Below are positions 50,826 to 60,195 of a stretch of DNA of 64,000 nt, piece by piece. How positions within the stretch are numbered: position 1 is the first letter of the stretch; each line of letters starts with the position of its first letter. The DNA is from Nannocystis punicea (GTDB taxonomy: Bacteria; Myxococcota_A; Polyangia; Nannocystales; Nannocystaceae). A program made the translations under genes and the position numbers. The DNA is taken from NCBI RefSeq assembly GCF_026965555.1, contig NZ_CP114040.1, positions 8,344,001 through 8,408,000 on the forward strand, in the 5' to 3' direction. The notes under the pieces are model-generated. The model worked only from the letters and a program-made list of their open reading frames with translations. It searched no databases and was not told the origin of the DNA.

Positions 50826-52100
50826 ATGCGAATGATTCGAGGGTGTGTATGGGGGATGCCGGCGCTGGTCGCTGGTTGTTTGAACAACAATGTCACGGTC
50901 ACGACGACGGTGACAGATTCGGTCGGGGACACGTCGACGACGGATAGCTCCGGCGACGCGTCGAGCAGCGAGTCCGGGACCGAGGGGTCGACGACCGAGG
51001 AGTCGACGACCGAGGGTTCGACGACCGCGGGTTCGACGACCGCGGGGTCGACGACCGACGCGGAGAGCACGGGAGACACGACCGACAGCGCCGGCGACAC
51101 ATCGGACGGGACGAGCACGACCGGGGACACGAGCACGACCGGGGACACGAGCACGACCGGAGACGCGAGCACGACCGACTCGACCGGCGAGGAGCCACCG
51201 GTGTGCGGCGACGGGGTGGTCGCCGGCGCCGAGGAGTGTGACGACGGCAACGTCTTTGACGGCGACGGCTGCTCGGCGCTATGCGTGGCCGAGCCGATCA
51301 AGTACGCGGTGATCAGCAGCCACCCCGGCGGCAGCGTCGCCTTCTCGGTGTTCAACCTGCTCGCCAATTGGCTCGAGACCAAGGTGACGCGGCCGTCGCT
51401 CGGCGTCAGCAAGCTGTATCCGGCGGTGTCCGACCACCACGTCTACGTGCTGGCCGACGTCGGCAACGAGATCCACCGATACGATATGTACAGCGGCGAG
51501 TGGCAGGCCTGGGCGCTGGCGCCGGCCGTGACCGAGAACGCCGCCGGGTACCTGCAATGGGTCGGCGACGGCCTGTGTATGGGCTACTGGACCGTCGACT
51601 TCGTGCACTGCCACGACGGCGAGTCGTGGCGCACGATCGACCTCACGATCAACCCCGGGCTCGTGTCCGCCTGGGATCCGGTGGAGAATCAGCTGTACGT
51701 CAAGACGTACAAGCAGTTCGGGTTCCAGGTCGTCGACCTCGACACCGACGAGATCGTGCGCACGATCCTCGACGCCTCGGTGACCACCGAGCTGAGCTTC
51801 GGCGCCTACGCGCAAGGCGTGTTCTACACCGCCGACGGGACGGGGATCTACCGCTTCCACCACGAGAACGGGGCCAAGCTCAACACGATGATTCCGGTCG
51901 TGGGCACCAAGCACACCGGCGACTTCCACCCGACGAACGGCAAGCTCTACGTGGTCACCGACAACGGCGGCAACGTGCAGTCGCTCATCGAGTACGACCC
52001 GCTCACCGGGGCGCCGACGACGCTGCCGAAGACCTTCACGTTCAGCAGCACCAGCGCGTCGTTGAACCTGCGGTTCCAGCGATCGGCGAAGAAGAAGTAG
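50826..52100 (+). CDS. DUF4215-containing beta-propeller lipoprotein, paralogue 1
   Basis: 424 residues. Signal MRMIRGCVWGMPALVAGCLN with a lipobox Cys at residue 18. A long Thr/Ser/Gly/Asp linker (about 25-135) includes short in-frame repeats (GSTTEESTTEGSTTAGSTTA; GDTSTTGDTSTTGDTSTT). A DUF4215 Cys-rich myxobacterial repeat follows (CGDGVVAGAEECDDGN then GDGCSALC, about 142-170), then a propeller-like domain with YAVISS, VYVLADV, LYVVTDN strands. Alignable end to end with the next gene, so a tandem duplication. Exported surface protein; ligand unknown. Confidence 0.85.
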   Translation: MRMIRGCVWGMPALVAGCLNNNVTVTTTVTDSVGDTSTTDSSGDASSSESGTEGSTTEESTTEGSTTAGSTTAGSTTDAESTGDTTDSAGDTSDGTSTTGDTSTTGDTSTTGDASTTDSTGEEPPVCGDGVVAGAEECDDGNVFDGDGCSALCVAEPIKYAVISSHPGGSVAFSVFNLLANWLETKVTRPSLGVSKLYPAVSDHHVYVLADVGNEIHRYDMYSGEWQAWALAPAVTENAAGYLQWVGDGLCMGYWTVDFVHCHDGESWRTIDLTINPGLVSAWDPVENQLYVKTYKQFGFQVVDLDTDEIVRTILDASVTTELSFGAYAQGVFYTADGTGIYRFHHENGAKLNTMIPVVGTKHTGDFHPTNGKLYVVTDNGGNVQSLIEYDPLTGAPTTLPKTFTFSSTSASLNLRFQRSAKKK

Positions 52101-52264
52101 AGGCGAGGTCGCTCGTCCATTACGGGTGAGCTGCCACACGGGTCCGGCGCGCGCGGCGCGGCGGGACTCGGCGGGAATGCCATGTCCAATCATAGGAGTC
52201 GACGATCATGAGAGCGCGAATGAATCCACTTGACCGGGGCCCTTCTGCGGCCGACTGTGGTCGC

Positions 52265-53620
52265 ATGCGGAACTCGTCCTGGTGCGCGTGGGGCCTGCCG
52301 ATGGCCCTCGTGGGCTGTCTGAACAACAACGTGACCGTGACGGGGACCATCTCGGGGTCGGCGGGGGAGATGACTGCGACCGAGGGGGCGGAGACCGACA
52401 GCGAGTCAGGCACCGAGAGCTCGAGCACGACCGAATCGACAGATACGAGCACCTCGGACACGAGCACCTCGGACACGAGCACTTCGGACACGAGCACGTC
52501 GGATACGAGCACCTCGGACACGAGCACCTCGGACACGAGCACCTCGGACACGAGCACCTCGGACACGAGCACCTCGGACACGAGCACCTCGGACACGAGC
52601 ACCTCGGGCACGAGCACCTCGGACACCAGCACATCGGGCACGAGCACGACGACCGAGGGCACCACGACGGACGATACCGGCGAGACCTCGATGGGCGAGA
52701 CCACCGAGGGCGAGATGGCCTGCGGCGACGGCGACCTGGACGCGGGCGAGGGCTGCGACGACGGCAACCTCGATGCGGGCGACGGCTGCGACGCTTCGTG
52801 CGCCGTCGAGGCGCCGAAGTACGCCGTGCTGGCCCAGCGCCCGCCGTTCTCGACCCGGTTCTACCTCTACAACGTCCAGGCGGGGTGGACCGAGCAGTGG
52901 GTGACGCTGCCGGCGAACCTCGGCACCATCCTGCTCACCCCGGCCGTGTCCGCCGATCACGTGTACATCCTCGCCGAGGATACCAACATGATCTGGAAGT
53001 ACAGCCTCGACGCGGGCACGTGGAGCATGCACGGCCCCGGGCCGGCGGCGCTGCCGAACACCGCCGGGTTCATGGAATGGGTCGGCGACGGGCTGTGTCT
53101 GGCCTACTGGACCGTCAAGGAGCTTCATTGTCACGACGGCGTCGCGTGGCGCAAGATCCCGCTCACGATCAGCCCCGGGCTCGGCGCGTCGTGGGATCCA
53201 GCGACCAATGAGCTCTACGTCAAGGCGTACACACAATTGGGGTTCCAGGTCGTCGACCTCGACTCCGACACGCTCGTGCGCACGGTCGCCGACACCTTCC
53301 TCGCCACGGAGGTGTCGTTCGCGGCCCACGGGGCCGGTAAATTCTACCAGGCCGACGCGACCAAGATCTACGCGGTCCCGGAGCACGGCGGGGCCTTCAT
53401 CGACACCGGTTACTTGACCCCGGGGAACGACATCGCCGGCGACTTTCACCCGACCGACGGCAAGCTGTACATGATCGGCGACGTCTGGAACACCACCAAG
53501 CACGCGCTGCTGCGTTACGACCCGATGACCGGCGTGACCACGGACATCTCGGTGCCGACGTGGTCCGTCTTCGGGAGCATGCAGCCGACGCTGCGGTTCC
53601 AGCGGCCGAAGTACGAGTAG
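52265..53620 (+). CDS. DUF4215-containing beta-propeller lipoprotein, paralogue 2
   Basis: 451 residues. Signal MRNSSWCAWGLPMALVGCLN aligns with paralogue 1, including NNNVTVT just after the lipobox Cys. The linker is dominated by DTSTS repeats encoded by a 15-bp microsatellite (52442-52651). Then DUF4215 (CGDGDLDAGEGCDDGNLDAG, DGCDASC) and a propeller with NTAGFMEWVGDGLCLAYWTV, also found in paralogue 1 as NAAGYLQWVGDGLCMGYWTV. The upstream in-frame ATG at 52208 has AGGAG 9 nt before it and would add 19 residues; homology favours 52265. A strong hairpin follows the stop. Confidence 0.85.
   Translation: MRNSSWCAWGLPMALVGCLNNNVTVTGTISGSAGEMTATEGAETDSESGTESSSTTESTDTSTSDTSTSDTSTSDTSTSDTSTSDTSTSDTSTSDTSTSDTSTSDTSTSDTSTSGTSTSDTSTSGTSTTTEGTTTDDTGETSMGETTEGEMACGDGDLDAGEGCDDGNLDAGDGCDASCAVEAPKYAVLAQRPPFSTRFYLYNVQAGWTEQWVTLPANLGTILLTPAVSADHVYILAEDTNMIWKYSLDAGTWSMHGPGPAALPNTAGFMEWVGDGLCLAYWTVKELHCHDGVAWRKIPLTISPGLGASWDPATNELYVKAYTQLGFQVVDLDSDTLVRTVADTFLATEVSFAAHGAGKFYQADATKIYAVPEHGGAFIDTGYLTPGNDIAGDFHPTDGKLYMIGDVWNTTKHALLRYDPMTGVTTDISVPTWSVFGSMQPTLRFQRPKYE
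52442..52651 (+). repeat. In-frame 15-bp microsatellite encoding DTSTS
   Basis: About fourteen units of GACACGAGCACCTCG with few changes. Each unit adds five residues, so copy-number slippage would keep the frame and only vary the linker length. Eight consecutive units are nearly identical, which points to recent expansion. Confidence 0.9.
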
Positions 53621-53651
53621 CGGCGCCGGGGCGGGCGGCGCCGCGGCGAGG

Positions 53652-53684
53652 CAGGATCCCCGCGAGGGGCGCGCGGGGATCCTG
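53652..53684. terminator. 13-bp hairpin after paralogue 2
   Basis: CAGGATCCCCGCG, 7-nt loop, CGCGGGGATCCTG, a perfect stem 31 bp after the stop. No T-run, so a weak or Rho-assisted terminator, but it lies between the ends of convergent genes, where a bidirectional terminator is expected. Confidence 0.6.
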
Positions 53685-53788
53685 ATGCTCCGCTCATTCG
53701 CGCGAATCTCCACATGCCCGCGTGCTGGGTCGCGGCACCCACGGCGACCTCGGCTACGGCAATGATCAGAGCATCGGCGAAGAGCCCG

Positions 53789-54316
53789 TCACACCGGCCC
53801 CAGGCGCGCGGGCTCGGCCGTCTCGCGCCCCGCCCCGCGGCTCTCCGCCAGCCGGAGCTCGCGCTCGAGGAAGTAGTTCAGCAGCGTCCGCAGGACCACG
53901 ATCGCCGCCAGCTGACCGATCACCGCCAGCGTCGGCGCGACCGCGGTCTTGAGGATGTCGGCCGCCAGCTCGAACTCCAGCGCCAGCGCCAGCGACTTGC
54001 CGAGCTGCAGCCGGATCTCGTCCTGATACGTGTCGCGCGGCGAGGCGCGGTGGGGCAGGTGCGGCACGAAGCGGGCCAACGCCCGCAGCACCGCGGCGGC
54101 GATCACCAGGGCCCCGCACAGCTCGGCGAAGAACGTCATGTACTGGACGACGGACGCCAGCACCATCTCGGTGGCGCAAGCGCCGGGGATGGCGTTCTCG
54201 CAGGTCTCGCGGGCGGGCTCGACCGCGGCCGGTTCGGCTGCCGCGCCGTGCTCGATGCGCACGGTGAGGGGACAGGCGCACAGCAGCAGCGGAGCGAGGC
54301 GGGAGAGACGCACCAC
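53789..54316 (-). CDS. DUF1622 membrane protein
   Basis: 175 residues. The signal-anchor-like start (LSRLAPLLLCACPLTV) is followed by a polar region, then three membrane segments: EMVLASVVQYMTFFAELCGALV, ALEFELAADILKTAVAPTLA and IGQLAAIVVLRTLLNYFLEREL. DEIRLQLGKSLALALEFELA is the DUF1622 core. GTG start, two adjacent GTG codons (54316, 54313) being possible. Function unknown; inner membrane. Confidence 0.82.
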   Translation of the reverse strand: MVRLSRLAPLLLCACPLTVRIEHGAAAEPAAVEPARETCENAIPGACATEMVLASVVQYMTFFAELCGALVIAAAVLRALARFVPHLPHRASPRDTYQDEIRLQLGKSLALALEFELAADILKTAVAPTLAVIGQLAAIVVLRTLLNYFLERELRLAESRGAGRETAEPARLGPV

Positions 54317-55167
54317 GCTGCGATCATGGTCGACGCCGCCCCGGCCAGACGCGGCCGCGGCATCGTCTCGCCCGCAGCGCCCGGCTCCGTCGCGGCGAAT
54401 CGCCCCGGCGAGCTCGCCGGCGCAACATGCGGGCCGCCCACGGGCCAGCGTGCTCGGCCGTAGCGAACAATGGCGCCGCGGCTCGCATCGATCGGGGCGC
54501 GCTGCGCGAGATGGGTTCGAGCCTCGCATCGTCTGCCGAGGGTGGCTGCATTCGTCGCCGTGCTTGTACGACGACCTCGCGTTCTCGACGTAGTGTTCGC
54601 ATCGCTGGCATCGGGCGCGAGTCGCAAGCCGACGAATCAAGAGAAGAAGGTAAGACCGCGAAGCGGTAAAGGACCCCGACGAACAACAGGCGAAAGTACC
54701 GGGGCGTGGTTCGGGAGCCCACGCTGCCCGGCAGCCCGGAGCCTTTCGAGCGCGAGATACCGTCGATGCTCCGCATGGCAGTTCGGTCGGAGCTGGCGCC
54801 ACCCGCGCCGCAAGAATGGTCGGACGACGCCGTCCACCTCCTGGACGAGAGCTTCTGCGAGGGTCCGTTCAATCGCTACATCTTCGCCGAGCCGCTCGCC
54901 GAACGGACACGCACCAACCTCGTAGGTCGGTGGAAGCCGGCCACTCCTGCGGCGGGCCGCGCAGCTCGACGCGTTGAGCCGGTCGGTCCTCGGGCGCCCC
55001 TTCAGGAGTGGGAAGCGTGCAGGTACACGGTGTTGGGTCCCTCGAGTTTGCCCACACACCCGCACCCCAGGCAGAGCGCTTCGCTGTAGCAAGGGATCGC
55101 GGCTCCATGGCATCCTCGCGCCGTGGACAGCGGCCAACACTCACCCTTCGAGAATTTGGAGGAGACG
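54317..55167. other. Long intergenic region before the kinase operon
   Basis: About 850 bp with no complete gene. A coding-like piece at 54766-55020 is listed as a pseudogene. No other structure recognised. Confidence 0.4.
54766..55020 (+). pseudogene. Broken GNAT-like acetyltransferase fragment
   Basis: The frame from the ATG at 54766 reads SDDAVHLLDESFCEGPFNRY and IFAEPLAERTRTNLVGR with natural composition, like the first 40 residues of many GNAT enzymes. After about 54930 the frame turns into low-quality sequence, while another frame continues with RRAAQLDALSRSVLGRPF, as if frameshifted. No acetyl-CoA site is left. Judged a decayed gene. Confidence 0.35.
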
Positions 55168-57486
55168 ATGGCCGTGGCGGATCCCAGGCCGAACGACGAG
55201 CGCACCACGGGTCGGCCCGCGCCGGCGGGGCCCGTCGAACCTGTCGGCCACGACAAGGAGCGCAGCGGCATGGTGGTCCACGGCCGCTTCAGGCTCAAGC
55301 GGAGGCTCGGCGGCGGCACGTTCGGCGAAGTGTGGCTCGCGCGTGACATGGTCACCCCGAGCGAGGCCGCCCTCAAGATTCTGCGGACCCGACATCCAGA
55401 CCCGGGCGTGCTGCGCCGTTTCGAGGCGGAGTGCGAGGTGCTGGCGAACATTCAGCACTGCAACCTCGTGACGGTCCGAGACTTCGGCGTCACGCCCGAC
55501 GGCCACCCGTTCATGGCTCTCGAGCACGTGCCGGGGCAGAGCCTCGGCGATCGCCTCGAACGTGGCGGTCCGCTCCCGTGGCGCGAGGTGGTCGACATCG
55601 GCATTTCGCTCGCCGGGGCCCTGCAGGCGCTCCATGACGGCGGCGTGATCCACCGCGACGTCAAGCCGGACAACGTCGTCGTCGGCCCTCGCGGGGTCAA
55701 GCTGATCGACCTCGGCCACGCCAAGGTCCTGGCGGAGTTCGACCGACTGCGCCCGCACTCGACCCCGATCCCCCCGCGCCAGCCGACCCGCGAAGGCTGG
55801 GCGATCGGCACCCTGGGCTTCATGCCGCTCGAAGCCGGCCACGTCGAGCCCAACCCGCGCTTCGACGTCTACGCCCTGGGTGCGACGCTGTTCTGCCTGT
55901 TGACGCGCAGGGTCCCCGAGTGCGGCGAGGCGCCGCCGGCGGTGCGAGAGCTGGCCCCCGGCGCCGAAGTCCCGCCCGACCTGGAACGGGTCCTCGCGGC
56001 CGCCCTCTCCTTCGAGCCAGACGACCGGATCGCCAGCGCGGCCGAGCTCGGCAGGAGGCTCGAGGCGGTCCGCGACGCCCATCCGGAGCACAGGCCGCTC
56101 CCTCTGTTCGACGGCCGCTACGAGCGCATCGAGCTCCTCGGGAGCACGCTCAAGACCGACGTGTTCCGCGCCTATCACCGGGGGAGCGGGATCTACGTCG
56201 CTCTCAAGATCTTGACGGACGCCGGGCGCAAGGACCCGGACCAATGTCGCCGACTCGAATTGGAGTCGCGGATCCTGGCCGCGCTCGAGCACCCGACCCT
56301 ACCCCGCTACTACGATTATTCCCCGGAGCTGGGATACCTCGCAATGGCCCTCGCGCCGGGCACCGTGGCAGCGGCCTACTGCTCGCCCGCGACGCGCCTT
56401 CGTCCGTTCGAAGTGGCGAGCGTGGGTCTGCAAACCGCTCGAGGTCTGGCCGCCCTTCACGCGATCGGCGTGCTTCACCGCGACGTGCACGCGCGCAACG
56501 TGATGATCGACCTGCGCCGCGATCCCCTCGTCACCCTGCTCGACATGGACTGCGTGCAGCTCAGCGATCGCTTCTACGCCAGGGTGCCGCTGCGAAACCC
56601 GACGCTGCCGGAGGATCGCGTCCCTCCGCTGCCCCGGCACGAGGGCGCGGAGTGGTCGGCGCCCGAGACCCGGCAGGGCAAGCCGTGGACGGAGCGCAGC
56701 GACGTGTACTCGCTCGGGCTCCTGCTCTACCGGCTCCTGACGGGCAAGGTCGCGACTCGTCGCGGCGAGCCGATCGATCCGCCCCAGCGCCACGCGCCGA
56801 ACTGCAGCGAGGACCTGGCCGACGCGATCATGCTCGCCCTCGAGGCGGATCCCGACGACCGCGTGGACATCGCCGGCCTGATCGACCACCTCGAGCTCGC
56901 GCTCGCGGTGGAGCTGGGCGAGCACGAGGACAAGGACGCAGCGCGCGTACCGGCCACCTCCGTCGCCGCGACCACGTCCACGATGAACTCGACCACCGCC
57001 AGCACGACGACGGCGCCGGCGTTCCCCATGACGACGCCGGGCGCCCCGCGATGGGTCCGGGGTGCGTCTCTGGCCACCGTCCTGGCGGTCGCCGGCATCG
57101 GCGTGTGGTCCACCTGGCCGAAAGGACAGGTTGAGCAAGGTTCCGCACCGCAGGCGACAGCGACGCCCACCAGCGTCACGCCTGACGCAACGGCTGTAAG
57201 GCCCAGCCCCGAGACGCCCGCGCGTCGTACCGCTCGGCTGCCCGAGGCGCGCGAAGCCCTTTCTGACGCCGTCCACGCCGCCGCACTGCGCCACTGCGCC
57301 GAGCTCGCGGGGGGCTTGCTCATCGTCGAGTTCACGACGGCCCCAGGACGGGACACCTTCGCGAAAGTCGCCCCGGTCGGCGAGGACGCGCCGGAGCTCG
57401 CTCGCTGTGTTCTCGACGCCGCAGCCGCCATCCGCTTCGAGCCCGCACGTGACGCGGTCACGTTCACCGAGGAGTACACCCCATGA
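55168..57486 (+). CDS. Membrane Ser/Thr kinase with two kinase-like domains
   Basis: 772 residues. Kinase 1 (about 34-300) has a glycine loop LGGGTFGEVW, Lys in AALKIL, HRDVKPDNV near 160 and DLG in place of DFG. Kinase 2 (about 310-580) has a degenerate glycine loop (LGSTLKTDVFRA), Lys in VALKIL, HRDVHARNV and DMD in place of DFG, so it may be a pseudokinase. A Thr/Ala linker, one membrane helix (ASLATVLAVAGIGVW, about 630-650) and an exported C-terminal domain with two Cys (LRHCAELAGG, LARCVLDAAA), of the kind seen in TonB/AgmX-like ends, follow. GGAGGAG lies 5 nt before the ATG at 55168. The stop overlaps the next ATG. Confidence 0.9.
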   Translation: MAVADPRPNDERTTGRPAPAGPVEPVGHDKERSGMVVHGRFRLKRRLGGGTFGEVWLARDMVTPSEAALKILRTRHPDPGVLRRFEAECEVLANIQHCNLVTVRDFGVTPDGHPFMALEHVPGQSLGDRLERGGPLPWREVVDIGISLAGALQALHDGGVIHRDVKPDNVVVGPRGVKLIDLGHAKVLAEFDRLRPHSTPIPPRQPTREGWAIGTLGFMPLEAGHVEPNPRFDVYALGATLFCLLTRRVPECGEAPPAVRELAPGAEVPPDLERVLAAALSFEPDDRIASAAELGRRLEAVRDAHPEHRPLPLFDGRYERIELLGSTLKTDVFRAYHRGSGIYVALKILTDAGRKDPDQCRRLELESRILAALEHPTLPRYYDYSPELGYLAMALAPGTVAAAYCSPATRLRPFEVASVGLQTARGLAALHAIGVLHRDVHARNVMIDLRRDPLVTLLDMDCVQLSDRFYARVPLRNPTLPEDRVPPLPRHEGAEWSAPETRQGKPWTERSDVYSLGLLLYRLLTGKVATRRGEPIDPPQRHAPNCSEDLADAIMLALEADPDDRVDIAGLIDHLELALAVELGEHEDKDAARVPATSVAATTSTMNSTTASTTTAPAFPMTTPGAPRWVRGASLATVLAVAGIGVWSTWPKGQVEQGSAPQATATPTSVTPDATAVRPSPETPARRTARLPEAREALSDAVHAAALRHCAELAGGLLIVEFTTAPGRDTFAKVAPVGEDAPELARCVLDAAAAIRFEPARDAVTFTEEYTP

Positions 57487-58478
57487 GCGCCGCCACCAGC
57501 GCCCTCTCGCTCCTGCTCGCGCTGCAACAGGCCGCGCCGGCGACCTGTCCGACCGGAGACAACCGCTGCAAGGCCGAGCTCTTCGTCCGGCGCGCGAAGG
57601 ACGAGGCCACGCCGCCAGAGCACCGCGCGAAGTATCTCCTCGCGGCACACCGGTTGTATCTCGGCCTGTACGATAAGACAGGTGATGACCGAGATCTGTG
57701 CGCGGCACGACGGTCTTTTGAGCAACTCCGCAAGGCGCACGCCGACGCGCAGCCGGCCAGCCTCGCCGAGGCTCTGACCGAACTCAGGACGCGCGAACAG
57801 CTCCGCAAGCCGCGTTGCTCGGCCGAGCGAGAGACCCGTCCGACAACCTCCAAACCCCGGGTCGCGCGGGTGAGCCCGCCGCCGAGGAGCGAGCCGACTC
57901 GCGCGACGCCAGTCGAACCGCCGGCACTGCAGGCGAGCGCCGCGGGCGTCCGTGGAGAGGATGATCTTCTGCCGCCGCTGGACGCCAACACGCGACGGCG
58001 ACCCGAACCGCCCTTTGCGGAACCAGTCCGGCCGCCGCCCGACGCCGCTCCTCGACCGGGGCGTGAGGCGCCGGTCCTGGCGCTCGTCCCGACCGTGCCA
58101 GGGCAAGACGCAGCACAGGTCGTCCCGGGCCGCCGGCTGGCGATCGCTGGCGGTCTGACGCTCGGCGCCGGGCTGGTGCTCGGAGGCGTGGCTGCCTACG
58201 CGGCGGCGAAGATGGTCGACGCGCGAAACGATGGCTTCACCTTCCAGGACACACCCGTCGACGCGGACGACGCCGCCGCCTTCGACCGCGACACCGAGCT
58301 GCGGGCCGATTACCAGAGCAAGGCCAACATGACTCTCGGGACAGCACTCGCCGGCGGCGCCGCGCTCGTCGTCGCCGCCGTGCTTCTCGGCGTCGGCGCC
58401 CGCCGGCTGGCGCGCAAATCTTCGCAGGCCGCCCTCCTCCCCGTCCCCGGCGGCCTCGTGCTGCGGGCACGTTTCTGA
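57483..58478 (+). CDS. Exported membrane protein, kinase-operon partner
   Basis: 331 residues. An N-terminal hydrophobic signal (ALSLLLALQQAAPAT) is followed by a helical domain with CPTGDNRCKAEL and LCAARRSFEQL (about 22-110), a Pro/Arg-rich linker, and two membrane helices near the C-terminus (LTLGAGLVLGGVAAYAAA and ALAGGAALVVAAVLLGVGA) separated by a charged loop. Overlaps the kinase gene by ATGA, so strictly co-translated. This arrangement after a membrane kinase recurs in myxobacteria; function unknown. Confidence 0.8.
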   Translation: MSAATSALSLLLALQQAAPATCPTGDNRCKAELFVRRAKDEATPPEHRAKYLLAAHRLYLGLYDKTGDDRDLCAARRSFEQLRKAHADAQPASLAEALTELRTREQLRKPRCSAERETRPTTSKPRVARVSPPPRSEPTRATPVEPPALQASAAGVRGEDDLLPPLDANTRRRPEPPFAEPVRPPPDAAPRPGREAPVLALVPTVPGQDAAQVVPGRRLAIAGGLTLGAGLVLGGVAAYAAAKMVDARNDGFTFQDTPVDADDAAAFDRDTELRADYQSKANMTLGTALAGGAALVVAAVLLGVGARRLARKSSQAALLPVPGGLVLRARF

Positions 58479-58494
58479 CGATCCGGAGCCATCG

Positions 58495-60192
58495 ATGTCC
58501 CGCCCCCTCTGCCTGCTCTCCCTGCTCGCGCTGGCCTCCGCCTGCGTCGCACCGTGGCCGCCGCTCGAGCTCTGCCCCGAATCGGGCTGTAGCTCCGGCG
58601 AGCCGGGAACGTCCTCCTCCGGGAGCTCGGACTCCCCGGTGCCCACCGGCGACGTGCAAACGGTGACCGGCGCCAGCGCGACGACGGATGACGACCCCGG
58701 TCCCACGCCCACCACCCTGACCACGGGCGAGCCGGACGACGCACCGCCGGTGATCGAGCTGTTCGAGTTCGAACCCTCGATGCTGAGCGAAGCCGGGCCC
58801 TCGATCGCCACGCTGAAGGTCCGCGGCAACGTCACGAACGTCCAGATCTCGCGGGAGGGGCAGATCGTCGCCAGCGGCCCGCCCGACAGCCTCGAGTACA
58901 CGTTCGAGGTCACGTCGGCGAAGTTCAACAAGGAGCCGCACACGTTCACCGCGCGCGCCTTCGACGGCAAGGGTGGGGTCGCCGAGGCCACCGCCGAGGT
59001 CGAGGTCAAGCTGCCGGCGTCCGGGGCCGTGCGCTGCACGTTCCAGGACACGCTGGTCGCCACTCAGAGCGGCATCAACAACCTGGTGTTCGACGACGGG
59101 GACGTCGTGGCGATCGGCTTCCGCGACAGTGGCGGCGGCCCGCGGACGACGCTCTGGCGCTTCGACCCGAAGTCGTGTGCCCCGCGTCCCGGATGGCCGC
59201 GCACCGTCCAGGAGTGGTCGGCATCGCAGGTGGTCAAGAACGCCGCGTCGGCCGGCGTGGCGGTGGCGCTCGACGAAAACGGCTATCTAGCCATCGCCGG
59301 CAACCTGATCGAGGGGGGCAAGACACGGCCCTACGTGGCGCTCCTGACTCCGGAGGGGTCGCTCATCTGGGAGACCACCGGAGAGCTCGGCGACCAGGCC
59401 GCGGGCGTGGCCAAGGTGCGGTGGCCCCACGAGCGAATCGTGATGGTCGGCTCACGGCTCACGAACGCGAACCCGCCCAGGTACGACGGGCTGGTGATCG
59501 GGTTCCACGAGCAGACGAGCCCATGGGTCGACGTACTCAAGGCGCCTTTCACGGCGAACGAAGCACACAAGGACATACCGAACGACCGGAGCGAGAAGGT
59601 GCTCGCCGTGCTGGCCGATCCGGACACCGCCGAGGTCTTCGTCGTCGGCGAGCGCGAGTTCCGGCCAGCGGAAAACGCTCCGGACACCTTTCAACGGACC
59701 TTCGTCATCCGCTTGTACCCCGATGGCGGCCGCATCAGCACGTGGACCTCGAGCGGTGATTTCCTCCCGCACGACTCGGCGCGCTCACTCAAGCGCTGTG
59801 GCTCAGCCCTCCTCGCTGGCGGCTGGACGCGAGACAAGCCCGTGGGCTCCAAGCCGCAGCCCCTCGTGCGGTGGATCGACGCCGCGGGCACCTCGGCGGG
59901 CCGCCGCAGCGAACCGCTCGCCGACACGCAGACGTTCGGGATCGATTGCGACCGCGAGGGCAAGGTCGTCAGCGCCGGTGCTCGCACGCTCGGCAACCAG
60001 ACCGATGTGGCACTCTACGCCTTCCTCGACCTGGACGAGCCGCTGGTCTGGCAGGCCCAGCATGACGGCCTCGACATGGCGGACGACGGGGCCGCGGGCC
60101 TGGCGTGCGACAGATGGGGATTCTGCGCCTGGGGCGGCTTCGAGACCGTGAACGGCACGGTCCGCGCCATCCTTCGGGTCCATGCTCCTTGA
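58495..60192 (+). CDS. Exported lipoprotein of the kinase operon
   Basis: 565 residues. Signal MSRPLCLLSLLALASACVA with a lipobox Cys at residue 17. A Ser/Gly/Thr linker is followed by an Ig-like or cadherin-like segment (PPVIELFEFEPSMLSEAG, HTFTARAFDGKGGVAEATAE, about 85-175), and then a beta-propeller-like domain (NNLVFDDGDVVAIG, YLAIAGNLIEG, KTRPYVALL) to the end. Shine-Dalgarno CCGGAGCC before the ATG, 16 bp after the membrane protein stop. With the kinase and its partner it could form an outside-in sensing unit. Confidence 0.85.
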   Translation: MSRPLCLLSLLALASACVAPWPPLELCPESGCSSGEPGTSSSGSSDSPVPTGDVQTVTGASATTDDDPGPTPTTLTTGEPDDAPPVIELFEFEPSMLSEAGPSIATLKVRGNVTNVQISREGQIVASGPPDSLEYTFEVTSAKFNKEPHTFTARAFDGKGGVAEATAEVEVKLPASGAVRCTFQDTLVATQSGINNLVFDDGDVVAIGFRDSGGGPRTTLWRFDPKSCAPRPGWPRTVQEWSASQVVKNAASAGVAVALDENGYLAIAGNLIEGGKTRPYVALLTPEGSLIWETTGELGDQAAGVAKVRWPHERIVMVGSRLTNANPPRYDGLVIGFHEQTSPWVDVLKAPFTANEAHKDIPNDRSEKVLAVLADPDTAEVFVVGEREFRPAENAPDTFQRTFVIRLYPDGGRISTWTSSGDFLPHDSARSLKRCGSALLAGGWTRDKPVGSKPQPLVRWIDAAGTSAGRRSEPLADTQTFGIDCDREGKVVSAGARTLGNQTDVALYAFLDLDEPLVWQAQHDGLDMADDGAAGLACDRWGFCAWGGFETVNGTVRAILRVHAP

Positions 60193-60195
60193 TCG

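Noticed and set aside
52442..52651. Possible CRISPR or promoter repeat array
   Set aside because: It is an in-frame coding microsatellite (DTSTS) inside a lipoprotein linker.
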